This document shows, piece after piece, positions 8,801-14,838 of a stretch of 64,000 nt of DNA; within the stretch, counting starts at the first letter, position 1; each line of letters begins with the position of its first letter. Origin of the DNA: Breviolum minutum Mf 1.05b.01. Its lineage: Eukaryota > Sar > Dinophyceae > Suessiales > Symbiodiniaceae. The stretch is taken from NCBI GenBank assembly GCA_000507305.1, contig DF240089.1:10362-74361 (forward strand). The letters run 5' to 3'. Below the pieces are notes generated by a model. That model had not been told where the DNA came from. It saw nothing but the letters and a program-made list of their open reading frames with translations, and searched no databases. Made by a program: the position numbers and the translations under genes.

Positions 8801-9134
8801 TTTCTACGCTCAACCTTCGCAAAGCCCGATTGGCTTCCATCCACCCCTCAGCAGCCCTTAGAAAATCCTTTCCCAACTCCGCTGCCTTCTTGAAGTTCTC
8901 CTTCGAGTAATCGTGACTGGCTACGAAGTCAAGGAACGTGGAGCCTGTTCGCCGAGCCCCATCCTGAAGGTCTTTCCCCAAGGGTCCTCGTGAATGTTGG
9001 TCCGGGAGTTCTCCTCGGAGGTCCTGCCTCAAGGGGTCCAGCAGTATGCCCTTGGAAGTCTCGCCGGGCGCGAAGCGCGCCTCGGCTACACTTCTTCCAG
9101 GCTCTCTTCCAGCAACTCCCACTCTCGACGGCAA
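5877..9134 (-). CDS. reverse transcriptase - RNase H protein (pol) with degenerate methyltransferase-like C-terminus
   Basis: An intact 1085-codon frame. The RT fingers/palm are at about 200-370: RVIWDATPVNQ, motif A KKDISDAFKWV (Asp271), a TFGWTGAPGEF segment, and motif C LMDDT (Asp356-Asp357). The RNase H is of the DIRS type: SGDAT (Asp550), MELLAVV (Glu608), GGDNRNV (Asp633) and NITADALTR (Asp683). Residues about 755-1035 have the look of a decayed cytosine-5 methyltransferase: VLEIGAS at the place of motif I, WWRRWVVL, and RPLKPQEAVLLLDGRPG near motif IX; this is inference. The first codon given is TTG. The frame is open upstream to about 9204 without an ATG, so expression by frameshift from the upstream ORF (which stops at 9194-9196 beside a run of ten C/G) is likely. 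GC hairpins at 6645-6659 and 9067-9081 lie inside the frame. Confidence 0.9.
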   Translation of the reverse strand: MPSRVGVAGREPGRSVAEARFAPGETSKGILLDPLRQDLRGELPDQHSRGPLGKDLQDGARRTGSTFLDFVASHDYSKENFKKAAELGKDFLRAAEGWMEANRALRRLSVERFGDHFQMLYDGFFDGLVHPQLLEKAKDNALWGISACSTCQKDVRVRSSPHPSLREYMDEAASQLWKDAQRGRALIVEDDGGADLEGVISVPMARVPKMLPDRTLSSKGRVIWDATPVNQTYDKTNHPPALQPRHSEMARSILWWKYRFPFARILLSKKDISDAFKWVPVVTEDTRLFAADLPGNHFDMEKPVTIIYNTLTFGWTGAPGEFMLYAWLAKQGHARYQPDQTLWNDEVPFRSLVLMDDTVLIEPDLGLRPWLSVKAAELCTTAALGPHTINAVKDKIEGALEERKLVWGLTYDTHRGTRQLPPAKLEKASHLLHLAEFDHGNKKVPLKLIQELRGNQQFWLTILPTMTNFLQASNDLLGPADSEGMAVPRGGPRRQRLVWEGFWEAIELQRLLVDNREVWESRFTHPMVEALTVPEVMAIDKDAVIWTSGDATLERVAAIDWGGKTAFSVEGTVLEKMVRKFMREAAEDQGKDPAEEEEHSGFVIAIMELLAVVTLVAMKATEWAGKLVLYGGDNRNVISWLDRRQAKHPVATFLLQVLSAIEATHSIRTQGAFLRTYHNITADALTRDDASKVMLESGLTPLEGAAEALQIYLERGWTRRALLWAGQADADRGQALRLAERRSLSTIPPGVSDDSKPLLDLSVLEIGASTHRYVLECLMRGATCYGSVAGPEEVVAWKGRPLRSPSMLCCTLSMESGRALGDVRRGVLHARPSLVWLDAQTQTVAQKALKLLRDCSYEAKVVQVSGRTLRDQVWWRRWVVLASIGGKVELPCVDVAEEPCTEIPRQFDAFWFKESDEEEAVPGLLHLDPNMPYLGAVTPKPTGTVKLLGSSERRLVWNASKPLPSLHHGSWEAAHPHNLLLHVQGKLGPVARPLKPQEAVLLLDGRPGPREDVEASQRASALLVAAPRSLARMAAQWAGDQEMGPIAGEDKVGLCQLKWEEEAEQVLMQWLANHQPPDRKDPVFR

Positions 9135-9184
9135 AAATCCAGGTCCCTCCCCTACTGTTTCTTCGTTATCGCCAGCGATTCTTT

Positions 9185-9194
9185 CCCCCCCCCC
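9185..9194 (-). promoter_or_regulatory. G10 run at the gag/pol frame change
   Basis: Ten consecutive G on the coding strand, directly downstream of the TAG ending the upstream ORF and inside the open part of the pol frame. Upstream and pol frames differ by -1 and overlap by only about 12 nt. The run may be a slippage site, or may simply be an unreliable homopolymer in the assembly. Confidence 0.35.
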
Positions 9195-11692
9195 TATGGT
9201 TTGCTAGAACCACCGTAGCGATCAAGCGAGCCATGTACGGTGAGTACATGGCAGAAGCAGCCGTTGCGCCTCCCTGCACAATTTCGTGGATATGGTCCCG
9301 GGGGCATTAGGCGGTCCAACTGGGCCTGCATGGCTGGGTCGGTGGTGCGAATAAGCGTCGGCTTGAGGTGCAAGCCGCCCTGAGGCCCAGAAAGGCCGGT
9401 GGTGCACTGATCCAGTCGGGCACGTTTCCATTCGGGGTTTGCCAACTCCTTCATGGCGACCTTTTCCTGCCAAGCTGAGGATGTCAACGGGTTCTCAGCG
9501 TGCGCGTGACGACCAGAGGCCCTCTGCTGGGCGGCTAAACCGAAAGCGAACTGCAGATGATGTCGACCTTCCTTCAAGCGCGGTTGCAGATTGCATTCTC
9601 GGACTGCTGCCAACCGCATCCATCCACAAAAGGCCGTGCACGGGAAAGCCAGCCATAGGTGCTCTGGTCGAAGACGATCGATGAGGGCTCGACAAAAGGC
9701 TCGATCTTCGGATTTAGTAAAGTCCTGCCCGTGGTCCAAGCCAAGACAGATGGCCACGCCACCTAACTCTCTGACTGCCTCCGTGGCACGGGCCGCCCCA
9801 GCGTACACCTCGAGGAAATGAAGCCCTCGCTTCTTGGCCTCCGCAAAGTGAATTGATTGGGGACCAAGCCATTCCTTGAGTTCTTCGTCCGTGATCGGCT
9901 TGTCCGCCGGGTACTCTGCGGTTTCAAAAGTCTGGGGTGGCGATGCCCCTGCCTTGTCCCATCCAACTGGAAGAGGGTACAGCCCCAAGACTGGTGCTGC
10001 TGCCCGCAGTAGAGGTTGACCGGTACGTCGCAGCCTTTCTGGGCTGGGCTCACACCTAGGACAGGCGCGAAGATCCCGGGCGCGAACGCGCGCCGCGGGT
10101 CCTTCGGCTGCCTCCATATGCACCTCCCAGCCTGCCGCAAGAACTTCTCTTACCATGGGCGGAGCTTCTGCCGTGGCGGGCTTACCAAGCAATCGCATAT
10201 GTCCGTTATGGACTAGTAGCCATACCTCGGGATCCTTGCCAGCCCTATGGCATGGTCCACAAATGTCTTCCACGGTGAGTTCGCCCTGTGGGTCCATTCG
10301 CGCTACATGGAACCGTGCTGCTTCGAAGCTGATCGGTACAAATGCAGCGAGACAGCGGTAATCCTTGTCGTGGCTGTAGTGCAAGAAGTCGTGCACAAAA
10401 ACCCTGACATCGGCTTCGGCTCTTCCCATTTCCTCTGGCATTTCACCCAGATGGTCCAGGGCTTGAGCAGCTTGCTCAGCCGCTTCTTCTCGATGCTTCT
10501 GGGCTTCAGTGTGGAGTTCTTGTAGGGTAGGATAACGACCCATGTGGGCTGTCATCAGCCCCGCGGTACAATGCAACATCAGGCATTGACGAATCTCTTG
10601 CGGGTTGGTTTGTGAAGGCGCGGGTCCGACGATGTGTTCGAGCTTCTCGCTGATGGGAAGCTTGTCACCGTAATCCACAACGTCCCATTCGACACTCTTG
10701 TACCGAAGTTTAGCCCTTCCCACTCCAGCGTCCCATTTGAAGGTGGATAAAACTGCGGAGTCTGGGTTGTAACCGACCTTGTCCCAAGCACGACTTCCCA
10801 GAATTCGGTCAGCTTCTGCAGACACCTCTGGGGGTCCTTTGTCCCTCGCCTCGATGAGGTAAAGCTTCACGTGTTTCTCCTCCAACTCGTGCGATGGATG
10901 AGTCTCCTTGTGCTTCACCAGCTGGTTCCGCAGGTAAACGCCCAGTTGACCTGTGAATTCATCAGCCAACTCGGACTTGTCCACTTCGCGGATGACCGCT
11001 GCCCTCTCTCGAGCTTCAAGGGGGATCTCCTCTCCTTCCTCAAACGTGATGCTTCTTCGGGCGGTTCCTGCGTCGTAGTCTTGAAAGAAAGAGTCATCGC
11101 CCCCCTTGGTCCACTCAGCCAACCGCTCCTCCATGTCGGTCGGCTCGAAGTTGAGGAATTCCTCTGGGGGGGCTTCTCCCACCTTACCTGCTGTCCCCTC
11201 CGGTGGTTTCCCGGGTTCTTCGCCTCCCGCTCGATTGTTCCTCTGCTTTCCTTCTTTGATGTTCTCCTCCAACTTACCCTTGACGTTTGCTCGGATAGCA
11301 TTCATTTGACCTTGGACATCTGTCTTGGTCAGCTTGCTTCGATCCTTCAAGCCACCTCTCCTCAAGAGCTGGAGTTGGACCGAGTGGTCAAGCGTACCCC
11401 ATTTCGGTGGATGAACGTGAGCGTGAGGGCAAGAGGAAGAGGCGCACCCTCGATGAGTGATAAAGTCCCAACAGATGTACTTGCCGCTCTTCCGATCCTT
11501 TGGACGGTGGTCCAATGATCGCGCACCTTCTCTTCCAGTGAGCGGTTCTCCCATCAGCTTGGGTGCTTCCGGACCTTTCACCTTAGGCGCCCGGGAATCC
11601 GCCTCGGTTCCACCGGCTACATGGTCTTCTGGGTCTCCACCCGCTCGTTGGCCCTGAAGTGGTGCATTCTTCTTAAGCGCTACCTGCCACAA
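9194..11692 (-). CDS. CCCH zinc finger plus C5-methyltransferase-like protein (3' part of gag)
   Basis: An 832-codon frame, numbered from a TTG; no ATG is near and the frame probably continues from the upstream gag frame by a -1 shift between about 11680 and 11717. A CCCH finger lies at residues 74-92 (Cys74-x8-Cys83-x4-Cys88-x3-His92; CWDFITHRGCASSSCPHAH). A long acidic/helical middle region follows. Residues 624-810 look like a cytosine-C5 methyltransferase-type fold: SAM motif I HFLEVYAGAARATEAV, motif IV with the catalytic-type Pro-Cys (AFPCTAFCGW, Cys685), a motif VI-like AENP (732-735), then LDQCTTGL and LKPTLI. Methyltransferase domains are known in dinoflagellate retroelements and, as a different adenine-type domain, in classical DIRS elements. 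Whether this one is active cannot be judged. A GC hairpin at 10079-10094 is within the frame. Confidence 0.8.
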   Translation of the reverse strand: MWQVALKKNAPLQGQRAGGDPEDHVAGGTEADSRAPKVKGPEAPKLMGEPLTGREGARSLDHRPKDRKSGKYICWDFITHRGCASSSCPHAHVHPPKWGTLDHSVQLQLLRRGGLKDRSKLTKTDVQGQMNAIRANVKGKLEENIKEGKQRNNRAGGEEPGKPPEGTAGKVGEAPPEEFLNFEPTDMEERLAEWTKGGDDSFFQDYDAGTARRSITFEEGEEIPLEARERAAVIREVDKSELADEFTGQLGVYLRNQLVKHKETHPSHELEEKHVKLYLIEARDKGPPEVSAEADRILGSRAWDKVGYNPDSAVLSTFKWDAGVGRAKLRYKSVEWDVVDYGDKLPISEKLEHIVGPAPSQTNPQEIRQCLMLHCTAGLMTAHMGRYPTLQELHTEAQKHREEAAEQAAQALDHLGEMPEEMGRAEADVRVFVHDFLHYSHDKDYRCLAAFVPISFEAARFHVARMDPQGELTVEDICGPCHRAGKDPEVWLLVHNGHMRLLGKPATAEAPPMVREVLAAGWEVHMEAAEGPAARVRARDLRACPRCEPSPERLRRTGQPLLRAAAPVLGLYPLPVGWDKAGASPPQTFETAEYPADKPITDEELKEWLGPQSIHFAEAKKRGLHFLEVYAGAARATEAVRELGGVAICLGLDHGQDFTKSEDRAFCRALIDRLRPEHLWLAFPCTAFCGWMRLAAVRECNLQPRLKEGRHHLQFAFGLAAQQRASGRHAHAENPLTSSAWQEKVAMKELANPEWKRARLDQCTTGLSGPQGGLHLKPTLIRTTDPAMQAQLDRLMPPGPYPRNCAGRRNGCFCHVLTVHGSLDRYGGSSKP

Positions 11693-12270
11693 GCCCTGGA
11701 AAGCATCCGATTATGCCTTGGGACGACATCAGCTTGGAAGTACTCTCCTTCGTCTTCAAGGTAAAAGGTCCGGGGCAGGCGCAACCAGGGAAGTCCGTCT
11801 GGTCCTGGGGCTGTGGCGAAGAAGCGGATCCGTTCAAAGGTGGGAGAATCTTCTCGCATCTCACGTCGCATGGTCCTATCGACCTCTTTGAGTTCCTCCA
11901 CAAACCGAGCCCACAACTCTTCCCAGACGTTATAGATCTCCGCCGGGGGCCACATGTACGAGTGTTCCTCACCAAGCTTCAAGAGATACGTAGCTGCCGA
12001 TTCGAAGGTGGAGTAATGTTCCGTACCCATCACGCAAGCTACAGCCCATGCCTGGCGTAGAGCGTTCCGATACCACTGCGACAAGGTAACCGGAGGTTTG
12101 GGGCGCTTCTCAAGCTTGTTGTCGACAGTGCCCGCGTACCTGTCGAAGTCTTCCTCGGAGGTGAGTGGGAAGTCAGCTGCTGAAAGGCAATGATCTGGCA
12201 GTTGTCGTGTGTCCTTCCCCCCAAGACTGAGGGAGGCAAGCCCAAACGCTACCCGGTTGTTCAGGTCTGG
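11680..12270 (-). pseudogene. middle part of the gag-like protein in its own frame
   Basis: An open stretch without its own ATG. It reads naturally from the preceding frame after a +1 shift near 12264-12271 (frame then reads NNRVAFGLASLSLGGKDTR) and continues through WYRNALRQAWAVACVMGTEH and NVWEELWARFVEELKEVDRT before TAG at 11680. The next frame (9194-11692) overlaps it by about 37 nt. The composition (Trp-rich helices) fits a gag-like structural region. Single-base indels in this copy are more likely than three programmed shifts in one gene. Confidence 0.6.
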
Positions 12271-13699
12271 TCAGCGTTTTGGCAATCGTCTGGAGGGCTT
12301 TGGTAGTCTCATCTAAGCCCCTGGGCTCTGCATCCGTAAAAGACCCAGTGTGCCTGGGACGAGCTGCAAAGGCGAATGCGCTTTGCGCATCTGGTGGGAC
12401 CATAGAGCTACCTCCAGTGATCGTTCGACTTCCGCCATCAAATCCGGACGGGAGACTTTGAGCCCCCTTCGGTCTGTAAAAGGCTTGCCATCCAATTTCT
12501 TCATACCGACTTGCTGCGTGCTCGTCCTTTTCCTGAGCTTCACGGGCGGGCACGTAGGACGGGCTACCGGACAAAGTCTTCAGAAGTTGCGTTGGCTTGA
12601 GGTCCAAAACAGGGTCATAGTGATCGACCTCAATGACCTCGTCCAGGATCAGAGCAACTAGCGCTTTCTTTGCTGCTGCCGGATAGTCCTTCGGGAGTTT
12701 AGGGAGGTAGGCAGTGGCAGCTTCCTTAAGGACACTGCGGGTCTCCATAGGGCCACAGTCCGGTGTGGAAACTAACCCAAGTGCTTCGCTCGCCTCGACC
12801 CCCTGCAGGATAGCCTTTAAGTACAGGCCCAAAATCTCCGCCCCGGGTTGTGAGGTGACTCGTTGAACTTCAGATGCCTTGGTTGCTTCCTGTTCAGGTG
12901 GACCGGGCGCGATACGCGCCACTGTCTCACCCTCTGGGGGCAACTCTCCATCTGGAGGTTCAGATTCCTCGCTTTTAGCTTTAGATCTGGAGCGGGATGG
13001 CCTCTTAGGTGCGGGCTTGGATGCCACTTCCTTCGGCTTCGCAACCTCTTTGGTCCTTTCTTCTCTCGTGGCGTGCATGCGGCATAGCTTCAACCCATCA
13101 CGATTGGATTTGGCTTCTGCCAAGCATCCGTCTACCACACACCTTCGCTTAGATGAACTGAGTTCATACATAGCTCGGTGGTGGTTGCACGCTCGGAAAG
13201 TCCATTCAGATCCCTCCTCTGCCAGCTCCTCCTTGTTGCTGCGATCGGCATCTGAAGCCAAAAGTGGGACAGGTCCCCCGGCCGACACGTCTCTGCAAGG
13301 GTGGGTTGACAAAGGGGTGGCTTTACCATTGACGAAATGGCAGATCTGATCGGCCTGGCAGGTTGCTTCTTCCTCTCCCTCCGATTCAGTCTCGGAGTCC
13401 AGGTGCTTTGGACCTTCTGGAGACTCATTAAGAGGTTCCCTCGGTCTCCTTCTCGTGCAGCACGTGGATCGTAGACAGCAACGCCCCAACGCTTTCACCC
13501 CCTTCCACAGAGTGGAGAAAGGAGCACATCGGCACCCGATGAACCAAGTAGCCACGAAGCAGCGCCCTATGGGGCCTCTTCCTGCCTCTTCCTGTAGGTT
13601 CAGTTCCACAGACCTCGGGATCGTAGCGCAGGCTGTAATGTGCACACAGTCGTCCTCGTGGGAGCCACAAGGATGTGTGGAACACAAGTGGATCTCCAT
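12173..13699 (-). CDS. Cys/His-rich gag-like region
   Basis: A 508-codon frame. The first 30 residues are Cys/His-rich (EIHLCSTHPCGSHEDDCVH). A second cluster occurs at about 115-135 (CQADQICHFV...HPC) and a third at about 170-212 (CNHHRAMYEL...RRCVVDGCLAEA...LKLCRMH), all plausible zinc-binding units. Residues about 215-280 are basic then acidic and include an ARIAPG peptide from the GC hairpin at 12906-12920. The last about 30 codons before the stop at 12173 are probably out of frame, because the neighbouring frame gives a better continuation from 12267. Upstream, the sequence joins the membrane module frame through a -1 shift near 13705. Likely the nucleocapsid/capsid-like part of the element (inference). 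Confidence 0.6.
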   Translation of the reverse strand: MEIHLCSTHPCGSHEDDCVHITACATIPRSVELNLQEEAGRGPIGRCFVATWFIGCRCAPFSTLWKGVKALGRCCLRSTCCTRRRPREPLNESPEGPKHLDSETESEGEEEATCQADQICHFVNGKATPLSTHPCRDVSAGGPVPLLASDADRSNKEELAEEGSEWTFRACNHHRAMYELSSSKRRCVVDGCLAEAKSNRDGLKLCRMHATREERTKEVAKPKEVASKPAPKRPSRSRSKAKSEESEPPDGELPPEGETVARIAPGPPEQEATKASEVQRVTSQPGAEILGLYLKAILQGVEASEALGLVSTPDCGPMETRSVLKEAATAYLPKLPKDYPAAAKKALVALILDEVIEVDHYDPVLDLKPTQLLKTLSGSPSYVPAREAQEKDEHAASRYEEIGWQAFYRPKGAQSLPSGFDGGSRTITGGSSMVPPDAQSAFAFAARPRHTGSFTDAEPRGLDETTKALQTIAKTLTRPEQPGSVWACLPQSWGEGHTTTARSLPFSS

Positions 13700-14463
13700 A
13701 CCGTAGGACTGATTTGGTTCCGGAAGTACCGGTGCGAGGCTCCATGCACAGTTCCCCCGTTAAGACGATAGCCATTTCTGTTGGTTCGTCCCCGAAGCGT
13801 GCCGTGCCTCAAACGAGTGATCGCCACCCCATCTGTCACCAGAAGGTCGAAAGGGTCACGGTTTTCACCCCTGCCTCTCACTTCTTGCTGCACGAACTCA
13901 GCACTCCAAGCACTCTGTCCCTTAGGACCGACCCACTTAGGCCGGAAGACAGGGGTGCCCTGTAACGTGGTGACTTCGTGCCACCCCCCATGTCCTCGGA
14001 TGTACCTGTAGAGAGCTGTGACGTGCCGCAGGAAAGGGCATAATACCCAGGTAATCGTCCAAAACAGCAATTGCAGGATGAAGATCCCAACAACAGCGAC
14101 TGCCAACCAGTAACTCCACCTTGCGGCGATTCCGACCGATGTACAGAGCGCCCCGCACCATACTAGGCCAGAGTCTGTGAACTTGAGGAGAGACAGCCAC
14201 CACACTTTGATGAACCACCAAAGCCAAAGGGCGTCTTCTTCTGGGTCCGGGCTCGAATGCGAGCCACGGTCACCATGGGAAGATTCACCCCCTTCACCAC
14301 TGCAAGATCCCACTTTGGCATCGACTCCATTAGGGCACGTATCGTTGGCCGATGGAAGCTGCGGGTACAGAGTAAAGAGCTCTAAGAGGTTCCAGTGGTT
14401 GACCCCGGATGGAAATGCCGCCTGGGACACCCCCACCACAACACACAACCATTGTCTCACCAT
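13600..14463 (-). CDS. 5' membrane-spanning module of the retroelement
   Basis: Starts at ATG 14461-14463, just inside A1 (MVRQWLCVVVGVSQAAF, possible signal-like start). It has a hydrophilic segment (about 40-78), then Trp-rich hydrophobic stretches at about 79-94 (WLWWFIKVWWLSLL), 99-113 and 117-145 (WLAVAVVGIFILQLLFWTIT), the last a clear membrane helix. After it comes a conserved-looking block (FVQQEVRGRGENRDPFDLLV, RLRHGTLRGRTNRNGYRL). The frame probably leaves for the 12173-13699 frame near 13705, so its last about 35 codons are not real. A membrane segment ahead of gag is unusual for this order. A GC hairpin is at 14250-14265. Function unknown; an envelope-like or membrane-anchoring role is only a guess. 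Confidence 0.6.
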   Translation of the reverse strand: MVRQWLCVVVGVSQAAFPSGVNHWNLLELFTLYPQLPSANDTCPNGVDAKVGSCSGEGGESSHGDRGSHSSPDPEEDALWLWWFIKVWWLSLLKFTDSGLVWCGALCTSVGIAARWSYWLAVAVVGIFILQLLFWTITWVLCPFLRHVTALYRYIRGHGGWHEVTTLQGTPVFRPKWVGPKGQSAWSAEFVQQEVRGRGENRDPFDLLVTDGVAITRLRHGTLRGRTNRNGYRLNGGTVHGASHRYFRNQISPTVWRSTCVPHILVAPTRTTVCTLQPALRSRGLWN

Positions 14464-14479
14464 CGTGAGACCCCCTGCC
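14464..14479 (-). other. short leader between A1 and the first ATG
   Basis: Sixteen bases between the inner end of A1 and the first ATG. Promoter and primer site, if any, must lie within A1 or upstream; I recognise no motif. Confidence 0.4.
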
Positions 14480-14571
14480 CAAAGCTCTGTACTAGCTCTG
14501 CTCCAAAACGGCTGCGTACCAAATTGGCCACGGTGAAAAAACACTACGCACGGACAAACCTGAACGTACAA
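14480..14571 (-). repeat. split direct repeat A1 (outer 5' end)
   Basis: 92 bp identical to A2. Its outer end (GTACAA on the plus strand) is followed directly by ATAAGGGTGAACCC of the target satellite, in register with the left flank. Confidence 0.93.
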
Positions 14572-14836
14572 ATAAGGGTGAACCCTTGGGATAAGGGAAA
14601 TCCTTGTGATAAGGGTGAACCCTTGGGATAAGGGAAATCCTTGTGATAAGGGTGAACCCTTGGGATAAGGGAAATCCTTGTGATAAGGGTGAACCCTTGA
14701 GATAAAGGAAATCCTTGTGATAAGGATAACCCTTGGGATAAAGGATACCCTTGTGATAAGGGTGAACCCTTGGGACAAGGGAAGGTAACAAGGGCATTTT
14801 CCTTGTGAGAAGGGAAACCCTTGTGACAAGGGTTAA
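14572..14836. repeat. right piece of the 37-bp hairpin satellite
   Basis: About three and a half 37-bp units, each with CCTTGTGATAAGG and CCCTTGGGATAAGGG hairpins, then degenerate members (CCCTTGTGATAAGGG, CCCTTGGGACAAGGG, CCTTGTGAGAAGG, CCCTTGTGACAAGGG) up to the start of ORF B. A long minus-strand open frame across it is repeat translation. Confidence 0.9.
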
Positions 14837-14838
14837 GA

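Larger units (their letters stand above)
2310..14571 (-). mobile_element. DIRS-order tyrosine-recombinase retrotransposon with split direct repeats
   Basis: A 12,262-bp element transcribed on the minus strand. Its ends are defined by split direct repeats: A1 (14480-14571), coding region, B1 (2541-2660), A2 (2449-2540), B2 (2310-2429). B1 and A2 abut exactly at 2540/2541 and so reproduce the junction a closed circle would have (outer end of B2 joined to outer end of A1). This is the arrangement known for PAT/Ngaro-type DIRS-order elements, which integrate circular cDNA through a tyrosine recombinase and make no target duplication. None is seen here: the flanking satellite continues in register. 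RT, RNase H and recombinase are all recognisable. Additional domains (membrane module, CCCH finger, methyltransferase-like, Tpt1-like) are not part of the classical DIRS gene set apart from a methyltransferase. Several frame changes suggest that this copy is not fully functional, or that the assembly has indels. Confidence 0.9.
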
